Below are positions 43,461-55,489 of a stretch of 64,000 nucleotides of DNA, piece after piece. The notes beneath the pieces were generated by a model. That model had not been told where the DNA came from and did not search any database. It worked only from the letters and a program-made list of their open reading frames with translations. Made by a program: the position numbers and the translations under genes. How positions within the stretch are numbered: position 1 is the stretch's first letter; each line of letters opens with the position of its first letter. Origin of the DNA: Zygnema cylindricum (lineage: Eukaryota > Streptophyta > Zygnematophyceae > Zygnematales > Zygnemataceae); contig JBBHKE010001128.1 in assembly GCA_037447655.1 (NCBI GenBank), forward strand, positions 145,618 to 209,617, given 5' to 3'.

Positions 43461-44982
43461 TCAGAATGTCTGAAGAAACGTCATCCTTCGCACTTGTTTC
43501 TTGGACAGCTTCGGTTGTGTTTGTAAGTACTGGAGGGCGTGGTGATCCGTGATAACCGTGATCCGTTTCCCCTGAACGTAACACTTCCAAACCTCTAGCG
43601 CATTAATGATAGCGATTGTCTCCTTCTCATGGGTGGCCCAATTAAGCTCCGCCACCTTTAGTTTTCGACTATCGTAGGCAATGGGTTGAAGACCTTTTCC
43701 TTGATCCTGCATAAGGATCGCTCCAATAGCCGTGTCGCTGGCGTCGGTGATTATCGTCCAAGGTAAGTCTGGGTCGGGTCGGGAACAGCTAACACAGGGG
43801 CGGTAACCAACCGCTCCTTTAGTGTGTCAAAGGCTGCCCCTTGCGCCGATTTCCATTCATAGGACACGTCATTCTTGAGTAATTCCGTGAGTGGTGCAGC
43901 GATTCTTGCAAAACCCTCGACTAAAGGTCGATAGTAAGAGCATAATCCGAGGAAGCTCCGTAACTCCGTAATATTCGCCGGCTGCGGCCACTCCTTTACT
44001 GCCCTAGTTTTCTTCGGATCCACTGCGATTCCGTCCCGACTCACCACATGGCCCAAAAAATCAATTTTCTCTTTGTAGAAGTCACATTTACTTCTCTTTG
44101 CGTACAACTTATTTTCCCGAAGGATTTGTAGGACCGTCCGTAGATGCTTTAAATGATCATCAAGCGTTCGGCTATACACGAAGATGTCATCTAGGAAGAC
44201 GATTACAAACGTGTCCAGATATTGCCGAAATATGGAGTTTTTTAAATGCATAAAAGTTGTTGGTGCGTTAGTCAACCCGAACGGCATTACCCGAAACTCG
44301 AAATGACCATACCGAGTTCTAAACGCCGTCTTTTCCACATCTCCTTCGGCAATTCTAATCTGGTGGTAGCCGCTCCGTAAGTCTATCTTCGAAAAATATT
44401 TAGCACCTCGCAGTCGATCCAATAATTCGTCTATCCTCGGTAAAGGGTACGCATTCTTCACCGTCAATTTGTTTAGCGCTCGGTAGTCTATACACATACG
44501 GAAATCTCCATTTTTCTTGTTTACAAAAAGAACGGGGCTCCATACGGTGTCTTGCTCGATTCGATTGCTCCGGCTTCGACCAACTCCGCGAGTTGTTTTT
44601 TGAATTCGTCCAGCTCGGTGTAACTCATCTTGTACATCCTATTAGCCGGGGGTACCGCTTCAGAAACAAGCTCTATCTTATGGTCTTCTTCGCACTTTGG
44701 AGGTAATCCTTCGGAGATCTTCGGGAGAAATACAACTGCATACTCTTTGAGAAGTTTTGTGAGGACTTCCGGGGTCTCTTCACAAGTCTTTCCATGGTCG
44801 TCACTTTCTTTTGAGTCGAAGTCGGGGTCCTTCTTCTTCCATTCTTCCGCGATCTCCTCCTTCGCCCCCTCCATTGGCTGGACAACCGCCATACCAATCG
44901 TTTCCCCTTTCTTCAGTGCCCTCTTAAGCTGTAAGGCCGAAAGTAGGCGTCCCTCTTCCGCTCCCTTACCAGCCGCTCCCAC
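43461..44982 (-). pseudogene. chromovirus reverse transcriptase and RNase H (copy B)
   Basis: The N-terminal part ([31 protein letters not shown]) is followed by [53 protein letters not shown], the catalytic box [12 protein letters not shown] (FLDD), and [19 protein letters not shown]. RNase H: WATHEKETIAIINALEVWK, ITDHHALQYLQTQPKLSKK. Breaks near 44510, 43740 and 43460. Order and motifs are typical of plant chromoviruses. Confidence 0.9.
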
Positions 44983-44997
44983 TTTTACCTCAAACTC

Positions 44998-45450
44998 TTA
45001 TTCACCTTTCTTCACTCTCATATCGCCACTTCGCCAATCGATCGTCAGATTCCATTTTTGTAGCCACGGTTTCCCAAGGATTATTTCATGGTCCCCAAGA
45101 GGTAATACATGAAGCGTGTCATACCGTTGGAACTTCCCAATTCTGACGCGTAACCTCGGAGTACGATGGGTAATCGATAAGGAACTTCCGTCTGCCAATT
45201 GTAGCGACTGGTGATCTTTTAGCACTACGAGAGGAAGTTTCAACCTTTTCTCCGTCGCTTCATTTATAAAGTTCCCCGATGCTCCGGAGTCCACCATGAA
45301 GTTTGTTGCGTTTTCTCCGATTTCACCCCGAAATATCAAAAGGTCTCCTCCTTCTCCTGCTAACCTCATGACGGTAAGTTTTCCCTTTTTGGAACCTTTC
45401 TGTTTTGGATATTCTCGAGCCATATGATCTGGGGAACCGCACTGGAAGCA
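44998..45450 (-). pseudogene. chromovirus zinc knuckle and aspartic protease (copy B)
   Basis: Zinc knuckle at about 45400-45450 reads CFQCGSPDHMAREY, with the last ligand Cys replaced by Tyr. Protease: FMVDSGASGNFINEATEKR with an intact DSGAS, then LADGSSLSITHRTPRLRV and HEIILGKPWLQKWNLTIDW. The frame ends at 44998, just before the RT frame. Confidence 0.88.
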
Positions 45451-45605
45451 TGGGCCATTTTGCCTCCTCCACAGGAGCTCCTCGGGGATAAGTCATTGGT
45501 CTTGGTCTTGGTCTTGGTAGGTTTCTTCTTTCTCCGTTGGACATTGACCACTTCCTTATCCTCATCATTTGCGCCGAGCTCCATGGGGGTTGGACCATCG
45601 TCTCG

Positions 45606-46280
45606 TCAAATTCCTCCGCTGCTGCTCGACCCGTAGTGATAAGGTCTCCGGAGGTTAAAATCGACCGAATCAGTTCGCTCTGCAAACTGGATGATTGCCG
45701 AGAGAGTAGGTATCGTGCTTTCCCGAGCAAGCCACTGTTCCACATCCTTACGAATAGATGATATAAGCCCCTTCACGTAGCAATCCACGGCTTTATCCTC
45801 CGTCATCGTAGGTATTTGATCTTTGCTCTCCAAGAACCGTTACGTGGCCGAGTGAAGTTCACAGCTTCAATATCGCGATCTTATCTCTTACCTTCAAGTG
45901 TTGACGGGCTGCTAAGCATCGCAGAGAAGTTGAACGAAGAGCGCCCAGTCGATCAGTATCTCATCATCCTCGACCAATGTCCTCCACCATGCCCCAGCAG
46001 CCCCTTTAAGAAGACCACCTGCGTAGTGAATCTTCTCACGATCCGATAGGCTAGGAAAATTCTCGAGATAGTTCGCAACGGAGAATAGCCATGTGTCAAG
46101 GTTTTTTTGTCTTGCTGAGTCAAACTCGTCGGGAAGTCTTAATTTCGGTCTCCTGGAGTCTCTCCCCATGCCTCCGTGAGGTCGCTCCCCAAGACGAGAC
46201 TCCAAGGCTGCGACGGTGTTGCTCAGCTGCGCGTTCTGTAATCTAACACTTTCCAACTCCGTGAGAACTTGCGCTAACAT
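45606..46280 (-). pseudogene. chromovirus gag (capsid) (copy B)
   Basis: ATG at 46278-46280. An N-terminal coiled-coil-like segment (LTELESVRLQNAQLSNTV) is followed by capsid motifs (LPDEFDSARQKNLDTWLFS, FPSLSDREKIHYAGGLLKG, AAGAWWRTLVEDDE). The frame breaks near 45912 and resumes at 45833 (DKAVDCYVKGLISSIRKDV). 65 bp separate the ATG from the LTR, with the primer binding site in between. Confidence 0.85.
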
Positions 46281-46331
46281 TTCTGTAGTTGATACGCTGT
46301 GTTCATCCGTGCTGTCGAGTCACGGGGAATT

Positions 46332-46344
46332 GCTCCGATACCAG
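46332..46344 (-). promoter_or_regulatory. chromovirus primer binding site (initiator tRNA-Met 3' end)
   Basis: Minus strand CTGGTATCGGAGC directly after the LTR end TTTTACA. It differs by one base from TGGTATCAGAGC, the usual plant site complementary to the tRNA-Met 3' end, and contrasts with the half-tRNA site of the copia elements. Confidence 0.8.
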
Positions 46345-46834
46345 TGTAAAATTGACAATAATGCACTCAGCACGCCACAATGCACAGCGGAAAACACCAA
46401 GGATCCTCCCGTAGCAACAGTAGCAACACATAGCACTGACAGACAAGGTTGCGCTTTATTACTTGGAAAAGAGTACAAGGTTTGCGCTCGCTGCGAATGT
46501 CAATTGAAAAAGAGCTTCCTTTTCACTAGTCCTACTTGACTATTTAAACTAGCTAGGTGGTAGTCAACCTAGTATTGTAGAACTGTACACGTGGACCTTC
46601 ACGGTCAACCGAGTTCTATCGAAGACCTTCTTCTAAAACTATACCGTTCGATCTACATTCTGCGGTGTTGTTGTGCTACGTTGCTATGTTATTGCGCTAC
46701 TAAGTTGCTACGCCGCTAAGTTGCTATGCTGCTACACTGCGTTGGTTTGGAATCGCAGCTGCGCTGCTCTAGAACCGCAACTATAGCAGCCTAGCCCTAG
46801 CCACTAAGTACTCAAATCCCGTAAACCTGTTACA
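46345..46834 (-). mobile_element. chromovirus 5' LTR (copy B)
   Basis: 490 bp; the minus strand runs TGTAACAGG to TCAATTTTACA. Matches the split LTR 29505-29930/36285-36346. Flanks GTTGG (right, 46835-46839) and TTGGG (left of copy A, 29500-29504) are similar but not identical, so a single element with one TSD is not proven. Confidence 0.9.
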
Positions 46835-48402
46835 GTTGGTATGCCATGGTATATTCAAAAGTTAGCTTTAGTGTTTATTTGTAGGACTTAAGGTTTGGTT
46901 ACATCGGGAGGTCTTTGTAATAGTACGGACAACAAATTTTATGTATTATAAAAGCCTCCGTTACATCGCGTATAGTTTGTAAACAAGTTTTCATATACGT
47001 GTTTCAATTTGACTGACTCCACGCAAGTTGACAATTAAATTTCTAAAATCGTCAAAGATTTGAAAACCGAACATGTTTGTTTGAAAATCCCTACTTCCGT
47101 ATTTCAAACGTGTACTTCGCAAGGGTACCATGTCAATGTAACTCAAAGATCCCCTTCACTCTGCTGACAAAAAAAACAAAAATGACAAAAACTAGCGCGC
47201 ACACCATGAAGCTAGAAAAAGGACAAAAACCGTACGTCTTTTGGAAGGCAAAAACCGTACTATTTTTGGGGAAATATTTACCGTCACCTTTTCGAACAGC
47301 ACGTGACTTCGAGGAAGTGTGAAAATTTTAGATTTTTTTCCTCGCACGTGTTAATGGTCCACGTGAAGCAATTTTACAGGTTTTGTATTGGTGAACCCAC
47401 CTCCGCGATGAGGGATCACCATTACAGTGGCAGATGGAGCGATTGCTTCATAGATGAAGAACAGAATACAATCGGACGGTCGATATATTCTCCCGGATCC
47501 TTGGAGAATCGTAATCTTATTTTTTGTAAAGTTCTTTTCAAAAAATTCACATTGAGATAATACGATATGGTACAGCTAGGTAAAAACTTTGGTAATATGC
47601 CTCACCTTGTTTGCTATAACTACACCCTTAGTCATTTTTTGTCTTAAAAACTTTCTGTACTAAATCTGGTTATGGTCATTTACGATAATTTTATCTAAGG
47701 ATTGCTCTCACATCTGATGACACAATTATCTGAAATTTTACATGTGTGTTCCTCCCTGTATTTTCTACATTGTTACATATTTGCAGACCTATTGTAAGTC
47801 TGGTATAGGTGTTACTTCATTGTGAAGTTGTCAGTTTTATCAAAGAATTATAGCAAGCTGTTTTTGTGCAAATTTGACTGGATGATGTGATACTTATGTT
47901 TTTTATTTTTATATGAAACTTTGAGAGAATGCTGAATGACCTAAAAACTATATGTTTATATAGTTTCGGTTTGTTTTTATCTTTTTTGTAGAATTCTAAG
48001 TGGATTCAAAGTATGTTATTTTTGGGGTAGTCTGTGGTGCTTCCGAGGGTAAATCCATGGCTGAAAATGGCTATGGACAACACGTTATAGGCCCACGCCC
48101 ATGGCTACCCATATTCGATGAATAAACCTAACCCATATTTGATGGTTCTAAAAATTATTTTTGGAGGAGTATTATAGAGGGCTACTTCAAGTTGAGGAAG
48201 CTAATGGATGTGGTGGATGGGACATGTGGTGAATCATCGGCTGTATAGGAGGAGAAGAACCTTGAGTGTTTGCGGATTATCAAGCTATTGTTGACCAAGG
48301 AATTTGCAGTGACATACCTTGATCTTAAAAGTTAAGCAAATTTATGGAAGTAGTTAAAACGTATATATCAAAAGACTTATGTGTATCACTGGATGAGTGG
48401 TG
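46835..48402. other. unassigned sequence between two retrotransposon blocks
   Basis: About 1.6 kb of moderately AT-rich DNA, probably older host or decayed element sequence. The open frames at 47077-47322 and 47303-47560 have no domain or repeat partner in the window. Nothing supported. Confidence 0.4.
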
Positions 48403-48730
48403 TTACAAAAATAGTTCAATATAACCCATTCTAGTGCTAGTGTCAAAATCCTTATCATCTAACACAAATGTTGAGATGAGGTTTTTGTTCAATTCAGGAA
48501 AATACAACACAACAGAGAATTTAACTATGGATGTCAGTCCTTCCACTAATACTTTCAGATCTACCAATCCTACGAAAGTAGTAATGACTACCCTCCCATC
48601 CCCGTACTCTATCTCTACCGAAGGGAATCTTTCTAAATTTTGTAAACATGTGTTTGTCCTTGCACATGTGCATAAAGGCACTTGAATCCATAATCTAGCT
48701 TGCTTCACCATTTAATCCATTGTAAGCACT
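48403..48730 (-). pseudogene. copia-3 protease fragment
   Basis: LERFPSVEIEYGDGRVVIT, LKVLVEGLTSIVKFSVVLYF and ELNKNLISTFVLDDKDFDTS correspond to the second half of copia protease. The first half and gag lie at 56884-57985, on the other side of two nested insertions. Truncated on the left before integrase. Confidence 0.75.
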
Positions 48731-49403
48731 TGCAACTCTGAGACCTCCATAGGTCCTCAAAATTGACACCTTGCAAGAAACCTCTAAGATAACCGTGACC
48801 CTTTTGTATTTAAGCAAGAATAACTGCCACCTTGGTAGACAAAAACCTGACCACCTTCACCCTTGTGAAGGCAAGACTCCCGTGAGTTGATAGCAAAAAG
48901 AATCTATGAATTTGCTCACCTGGGTAGTAAGTTATGGAGGGTCAAGGTTGACCTTTTGTACAGAAGCTCTTGGGAAGAGAGGGTCCTATCTACCAAATTT
49001 TCTAGGTCCTATCTCTCTCTAAAACTTTATCAACTGATGAACGGCACCAATCATATTAGACTACCGTACACAACAGTATAGTTGCCAGTGTACTTTTTGT
49101 ACGGATATTGTATGACATGGCCTAAATGTCGACACATGTCATATCAAAATTTGGTCCCGTAATCCCAGGAGATGTCGCGATCCAATGAAATTGTGCCATG
49201 TGCCATCTGATGTGGCGATGACCACAAACCGCCGAGATTCTCTTCCGCGATCTCGGCTTTCTTCCCAATCATCCGATTGAATGCAGATTTCAATCGTAGC
49301 CGTCATAAATACTTGCGCGGTATTTGTTTCGTTAAAATAACAAATTCGCGGTACTCGTTCCTATCAATACGGTAATCCGTACTTTTTTATTTCTAGATCT
49401 ATG
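48731..49403 (-). mobile_element. copia LTR (subfamily C-like), part 1, inserted in copia-3
   Basis: The plus strand starts TGCAACTCTGAGACC. This LTR is split by copia-2 and resumes at 56489-56883 (total about 1.06 kb); no internal region remains, so it is a solo LTR. It sits at the protease of copia-3 but without a clear TSD. Confidence 0.75.
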
Positions 49404-50150
49404 TGCAGTTCTGTGTCCCCCATCTGGACCAAAATCGAGGAAGCCTCTAGGTAGCTTTTGACTAACCCACTTTCAACGAGAGCAAATTCCACCCTAGAAG
49501 ACAAATAGATAATCTAACTGCACCCCTGTGCAGTATGGACTCCCCTGAGTCCACGGCAAAAAGAAATACTAAAAACGCCCAATTAGATGATTAGTTATGG
49601 AGTGACAAAGATGCCAATATATATACAAGCTTGTTGGGAGAGAGGCGGCTACCTCCTCAATCCACTAAGTCCTAAAACCTCTCACAACTCCTATCTAGTG
49701 ATGTACGAAACCAATCAGAATACTCTACAGTACAGAAAGGTACTATGGTCGATGTACTTTCTGTACGACCTGTGTACGATAAGGCCATGGAGTGGACGCC
49801 TATCTTCTCCGGACTTGTCCTCATGCTTCCCGGGATTCCCGCTTTCCAATAACATTTTGCCCTGTTTTGCCACGTCATGTTACATCCGAAATCGCCAAAG
49901 CGGCTATTACGAGATCTCGGCGATGATGTGAGTCGTCGGATCCAAACCAACTTTAATTCCCAGCCGTTCAAAAACAAATGTCCGCTACATTTGTTTCGTG
50001 AGTACTTAATTCCTTAACTAGTTTCTATGTATCTTATTTGTAATTCAATTAATCATATTAATCGTCTATCTAATGTTTTAAATAGCTGTCGAACCCTATG
50101 TATCCTAACGGACTACTACGACAGACTGATAAGGTTTGACGGCTACGCCT

Positions 50151-50890
50151 TGTTGTTCTGAGACAAGTGTTGGTACTGAAGATGAAGAAGATGCAGCAGT
50201 AGTCATCGTAGAACAAATCAAGAGAGGAAGCTTCCACAAATACCGATGGCTGAACAGCAACTTTGACAGACTATAACTTTCAGAAAAACATTGCAAACGT
50301 CCTGAAAATTTGCCACAATGTAGATAACATAAAAAGGAACACACACACAAAATTTCAATCAATTCCGCTCACAAATCTGTGAGATATGTAGAAATGAAAT
50401 TACATAAAACTGAGTGTACAGTTTTCATATCATTTGTTCCTAAAAATCAAATTCACTAAGTCCTACTTTTATACACCGAAACTACACTAAGCTGTACGGA
50501 GGCATTCCAGCCGTACATCTAACATTCTATCACAAATATTTACACCGAAGTTCAGACAACGTAAAGTGATAATGATCTAGTCACGCCTCGTCACTATTTG
50601 TTGGCGGCGGCTGTCAGCGGTCCGATTAGAGGATTTGGCACCGTAGAATTGACTTCACGAAGTCCAGTGGTCCTGCCGAATTTCCGTACGTCCACGGAGG
50701 ACATATTCACGCATTCTCCCAAGTGACGACACGTGTCCCAAGTGTGAATGAACCGTGAACTCCCAACTTCACTATCACACTAATTTCGGTAAGTACTGAA
50801 CCGAACTCAACCAAAAATAGCTTAAGTCCTGAACAGCTCTCTCTCTCACAGCTGAGGCATAAAGAGGACTAAAGCTTTCTAAAACCAACA
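50151..50890 (-). mobile_element. solo LTR of family E inside the copia-2 LTR
   Basis: 740 bp starting TGTTGTTCTG and ending AAAACCAACA on the plus strand, with 5-bp duplications CGCCT at 50146-50150 and 50891-50895. It landed inside the tRNA-like block of the host LTR, between the A-box-like and B-box parts. On the minus strand an ATG at 50204-50206 opens MTTAASSSSSVPTLVSEQQ, running to the LTR end. Confidence 0.9.
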
Positions 50891-50942
50891 CGCCTCGCCC
50901 TACCGGTCGGAGGTTCGAGTCCTTCCAGACTTAACCTTTTTG
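50891..50942 (+). other. tRNA-like block of copia-2 3' LTR (B-box half)
   Basis: CGGAGGTTCGAGTCCTTCC followed by AGACTTAACCTTTTT: a perfect B box plus a T run. The other half of the block lies at about 50085-50150, across the solo LTR. Confidence 0.55.
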
Positions 50943-51161
50943 GTTGAGAGTGACTTAGATCACTCTTAAGCCCTGCCTATGGAGCTAAGGTAGCCATGGC
51001 TCCACCGCCCTCTCTCTCTTTCAGTGACTACAACAAGTATGGGGGCTAGAGAGAGAAGGTGGAGGCAGGTTGCCTCTGCTTTTCTTTTTCCTTTTTTATT
51101 TTAATTAAGACCTAGAAAATACCTCTCCTAAATATAGTGATTTCAACACTCCCTTTATTTT

Positions 51162-52645
51162 CTAGTCTAATTTTAATTTCTCTTTTAATCTACATTTTTC
51201 TCTACAGTATTTTAGCTTAGGACATGGCATAGGCTTTGTCATCATATCAGCCACCATTTCTCTATCACTTTTGTATACCAAATTCAAAATTTTATTTTCC
51301 ACTTTTTCCCTTACAAAGCTCAATCTTATGTCCATATGCTTAGCTTTGAAATGATGTTTTAGATTGGATGAAATTGCAATTGCAGCCTGATTATCACAAA
51401 ACACTTCATTTACTCCATTCTTCATGTACCCCAATTCTTGCAACAAAGACTTCACCCACATAACCTCTTTCACAACAGAACAAGAGGCCATGAACTCAGC
51501 CTCCATGCTGGACTGAGCAACAACCTTTTGTTGTTTGCTGCTCTAACAACAAGCACCTTCCCCCACATACAATACATACCCAGATGTGCATCTTCTCATA
51601 GTTGCATCCCCATAACTGGCATCACTCCAAGTAGTGATGTTAGTGCGCTCCCCTCCCAAATGCAACCATAGATCCCTAGTTCCCACCAGGTATCTCATTA
51701 CTCTCCTGGCTGCCTCCCAGTCTCTCTTTCTACGATCATTAAGACTCCTACTGAGGACTCCAACTCGTGTAGCTATGTCAAGCGTGGTACAATTCATAAA
51801 GTATATCAAACTTCCTACAACTTGTCTGTAAGGAATAGATTTCATAAACTGCCTTTCCTCTGGACTCATCTGATCATCTAACACTATCACTCCTCCTTCT
51901 ACACTCCGATCACATACTTTCTTCAAATCCATGGGAGTGGTAAAACTGTTTGCATTCTCTATTTGAAATTTCTCCAACATATTTCCTAAGGCCTCTTTCT
52001 GAGTAAGTCTGATTATCCTTTTCCCTCATCTCTTTTCATTTGAATTCCCATAATATATTTAGCCTCCCCTAAATCCTACATGTCAAATCTGCTTCTCTAA
52101 TCTTTCTTTAGCCTATTTATCTTCTCTATAGACTTACTCAATACCAGCAAATCATCCACATAAATTGCAATAAAAATCACATCATTCTCATCCTCAAACA
52201 TATAAATAGAATGGTGAGAACTGATCCGAATATACCCCAGACTGGTAAGAAACTCATCTAATTTCTTATTCCATTGTCTGGGGGCCGGCTTCAGTCCATG
52301 TAAGGACTTTACAAGTCTGCATACTTTGCTTTCCTCTCCTTCTTCCACAAAACCTTTTGGTTGCCGCATGAAGATTTCCTCCTCCAGTTCACCGTTGAGG
52401 AAGGCGGTCTTAATATCCAACTGATGTATCTCCATGTCTTCCGCTGCTGCTAAACTAAGGAGAATCCTCACGGATGGGAATCGAACTACCGGAGCAAAGG
52501 TCTCCTCGTAATCTATCCCTTCTTTTTGGGTGAACCCTTTTGCCACCAGCCGAGCCTTATACCTCTCGATGGTGTTATCTGGGTTCAGTTTCAGTTTAAA
52601 TACCCATTTACACCCAATAGGTTTTTTGTCTGGTGGACAGTCCAC
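51162..52645 (-). pseudogene. copia-2 reverse transcriptase and RNase H
   Basis: RT: CPPDKKPIGCKWVFKLKLN, EIHQLDIKTAFLNGELEEE (the Gln lost in copia-1 is present), LHGLKPAPRQWNKKLDEFL, YVDDLLVLSKS. A broken stretch at 51980-52097 is followed by LEKFQIENANSFTTPMDLK, TTWSDASYGDATMRRCTSG, a stop near 51540, and EAEFMASCSVVKEVMWVKS to VADMMTKPMPCPKL. Confidence 0.88.
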
Positions 52646-52651
52646 CAGTTC

Positions 52652-54256
52652 TCAAGTATTTGCCTCCATGATTGAAGCCATCTCATCATTTATGGCTCTG
52701 ACCCGTCTTTCTTTCTCTGGACTTTCCATTGCCTGCGAGTATGACTGAGGCTCATTTGGGTGAGAAAGCTTTGTTACCGTGTGAACAGCCTGTTTTTCTT
52801 GAAGTCTTTTGCTGCTCCTCTGTCCTCCCATAAAGACCGAAGCTGGAATGGAGGGAAGTCTTGGATTTCTCCAAACTGTCTCATCAGCTCTCCTTTCCAT
52901 GGAAATCGGTTCTGACTCCTCTTCCTCTCTCACATCAAAGTGTGTAGGAATATGAGGAGATTCTAGTATATCTCCCCCATCTTTTATCTCCTCTGAATCT
53001 GCAATCATGTTTTCACTTGTGTCCTTTCCAAAAAGATCTAAGTCCTCCTCACTCTCGAACTCAAAACTGATTCTTATTTTCTTTGTGTATTTGAAAGGAT
53101 CAAAAGACTTACCTTCATCCATGACAACTAGATGCTTTACTAGAATGATATATTGTTTAGATAAGTCATAGACTCTGTATCCCTTGACATCCTCATCATA
53201 TCCCACAAAATATCTCGGTTTCCCTTTTGCATCTAATTTCCAGCTCTTCTTATGTGTGTCAAGACTGTAAACTTGACTACCGAATACATTCAAGTGAGAA
53301 ATATTCGGTTTCCTCCCAACCCATCTCTCAAAAGGGGTCATTCCTTTAACGAGAGTGGTGAGGACTCTATTCTTAATGTAGTTAGCGCAGTTCATGGCCT
53401 TTGCCCAGAATCTTCTTCCTAATTTCTTATCTGCCACCATGTTGCACACACTATCTCCCAAAGTCCGGTTTAACCTCTCAGCTACCCCATTTTGAACTCC
53501 CTCATCTCTCAAATAGTCCTGAAACTAGTTAGAGGTGTACTCTCCCCCATTATAACTTCTTATTCCCTTAATGGGGGTTCCGTGCAACTTCTCACTCCAG
53601 GCTTTGTATTCTTTAAAGTATTTTGGTGTTTCATACTTTGTTTTCAAGAAGTAGACTCTGGAATATCTGGACCAATCATCGGTAATTGTCAACATATATC
53701 TCTTTCACCCAACCGAAGGCACTCGTGCTGGTCCCCATATGTCTTTGTGGACCAGATCTAGTTCTTTCTCACCTCTATATGTGGCAGTTTTGGGAAAGGG
53801 AAGTCTGTGAGCCTTACCTTGGGCACAGCCACTAGAATCATCCATCATTTCATTATCCCCAAACTGAATGCCTTTTACTACACCCAGCTTCCTCATTTCC
53901 CTCAGCCTGTCACAATGCACATGTCCCAAACGCTTATGCAAGATCATCAAGCTCGAGACACCACCATAGGAAGCACTCTTCTTTTCATTACTCAGGTAAA
54001 GCCTAAACATTCTTTGGCTACCTTTATCTGCTGTGAAGTAAACTTCATCTCCATACTTAGGTGTAAAGACTCCCTTTCTAGTGAAAGTATCAAAATCCTT
54101 GTCATCTAATACAGAAGTAGACACAAGATTCTTACTCAACTGAGGAATGTAGAGCACATTTGAGAAGGTGAGAATGGAAGTCTTACCCTCCACTAAGACT
54201 TTCAGATCTACCGAGCCCACTAGATCTGTCGCAGCTGCGTTGTCGGTGCCAAACAC
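52652..54256 (-). pseudogene. copia-2 protease remnant and integrase
   Basis: Begins in the second half of protease (LVGSVDLKVLVEGKTSILT), continues with HKRLGHVHCDRLREMRKLG and CSGCAQGK-type zinc motifs and VHKDIWGPARVPSVG, in which the usual HTD reads HKD. A break at 53512-53705 precedes the GVAERLNRTLGDSVCN region and the C-terminal FVGYDEDVKGYRVYDLSK part. Confidence 0.85.
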
Positions 54257-54370
54257 CTGTACTGTGATTCAAGTGATGACGCGTGTCCATATAGATCTAT
54301 TTTTCCGCCGTCCTACTAATTTGCTGAGACTTAAAGCTTTTCAAAAACAACAGATGATCCATCCCTCCTC

Positions 54371-55489
54371 TGGAGCTTCTCGAATGGCTCCAAGGGCACA
54401 CCTCTGTTTCAGAGGGATGCCCTTCTCCTCTAGATTCTTGTCAAGAATAAGCTCCCCATCCTCCTCCTCGAAGGACTAGTCCTCCTCGGTCTCTCCTTTC
54501 ACTCGTGTGGCCACAAGTGCTTTCATTTTCCCTTTGGAAAAACTCCCTCCACAATTTTTTTGAAGCCTCAGCTCCGATAGCTTGATGCAATCAGCTATGA
54601 AGTGGCCCGGCTTTTAGCAGAAATGGCAAATGCCCTTTGGAGTCCTCAGTTCTCCAGATTTATCCTTTTCTCCTTTGAAGTTGTTGTACGGCTTCTTCGG
54701 ATCCTTCCTCCATCGGTCCGTTCCGGCACCTAGAGCTTAAACGCTCTTTCCTCCTCTCCGGATCTCAATGGTGTTTTCTTGCACAAGTATAATTCGGACC
54801 ACGCTGTTCCACTTCCAAGCACTATCGTCCATTTCTTGCACTCGGTACACTATATTTTCATACTCCTCCGGCAACTTCATGATGAGAGTGTTAACTTTCA
54901 TCTTCATAGTGCCTGTCCATCCGGCACTTTCCATCTCCATGAAAAGAAAAGAGAGATCGTTGCAATAGTCCAACATCTTTCCTCCTTTGAAAGTTTAACT
55001 CATCAGCCTTTGCTCAGCCAGCTGGAGCTTCTGAATGGTAACAGCTCTAAAGATATCCACTAAGGTCATCCACAACTCCTCGGCCTTGAAGATGTGAAGG
55101 TGAGAAGTCGCCAAAGCTTCAGTGAGGTTCCTCAGAATGAAGTGCCTGACATTCACGTTGGTGTACTCCCAAATTTGAATAGCGTTTTCCTCGGTCTTCA
55201 CGGCCACCACTCCGAGTGCCATGGCAATAGGAGTGAGAGGTGTCTCCCTTCGTGTCCCTTTTTCGGACACATTGCTGTCCCCATCATCTGCTCCTCCGTT
55301 GGAGCAGATCCTGCGGCACAAAACCTCACTCCTCCAAACCCTGGTGGAGTTCCTTGAGATGGACGTTTCACTTGTCCACTCACAATACCCCAGTATCGTT
55401 TCACACATAATGCCCCTATCATCATAGCTTCCCAGTAAATGAACCTACATCCGTTGAATATGGGCACCCTAGAGTGTGGGCCCAAAACC
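54371..55489 (-). pseudogene. copia-2 gag
   Basis: ATG near 55506-55508, inside the 5' LTR, opens MGDTELQVLGPHSRVPIF. Capsid motifs: WEAMMIGALCVKRYWGIVS, HFILRNLTEALATSHLHIF, LIMKLPEEYENIVYRVQEM. The zinc knuckle near 54600-54640 has a stop at a Cys position. Frameshifts near 55290 and a stop near 54990 break it. The PBS at 55475-55489 (minus) is GGTTTTGGGCCCACA, one base off the copia-1 half-tRNA site. Confidence 0.85.

Larger units (their letters stand above)
49404..51148 (-). repeat. copia-2 3' LTR with nested solo LTR
   Basis: The minus strand runs TGTTGAAATCACTA to CAGAACTGCA. Subtracting the insert 50151-50890 and its 5-bp duplication leaves 1000 bp, matching the 999-bp 5' LTR. Reverse TATA-like TATATATA near 49618. 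Confidence 0.9.

Noticed and set aside
29505-46839. One chromovirus element with a single TSD from 29505 to 46834
   Set aside because: Flanks TTGGG and GTTGG do not match, the overlap region occurs twice, and LTR fragments plus a gap lie in the middle.
47077-47560. Two short overlapping open frames
   Set aside because: No domain, no repeat partner in the window, ordinary composition; length expected by chance.
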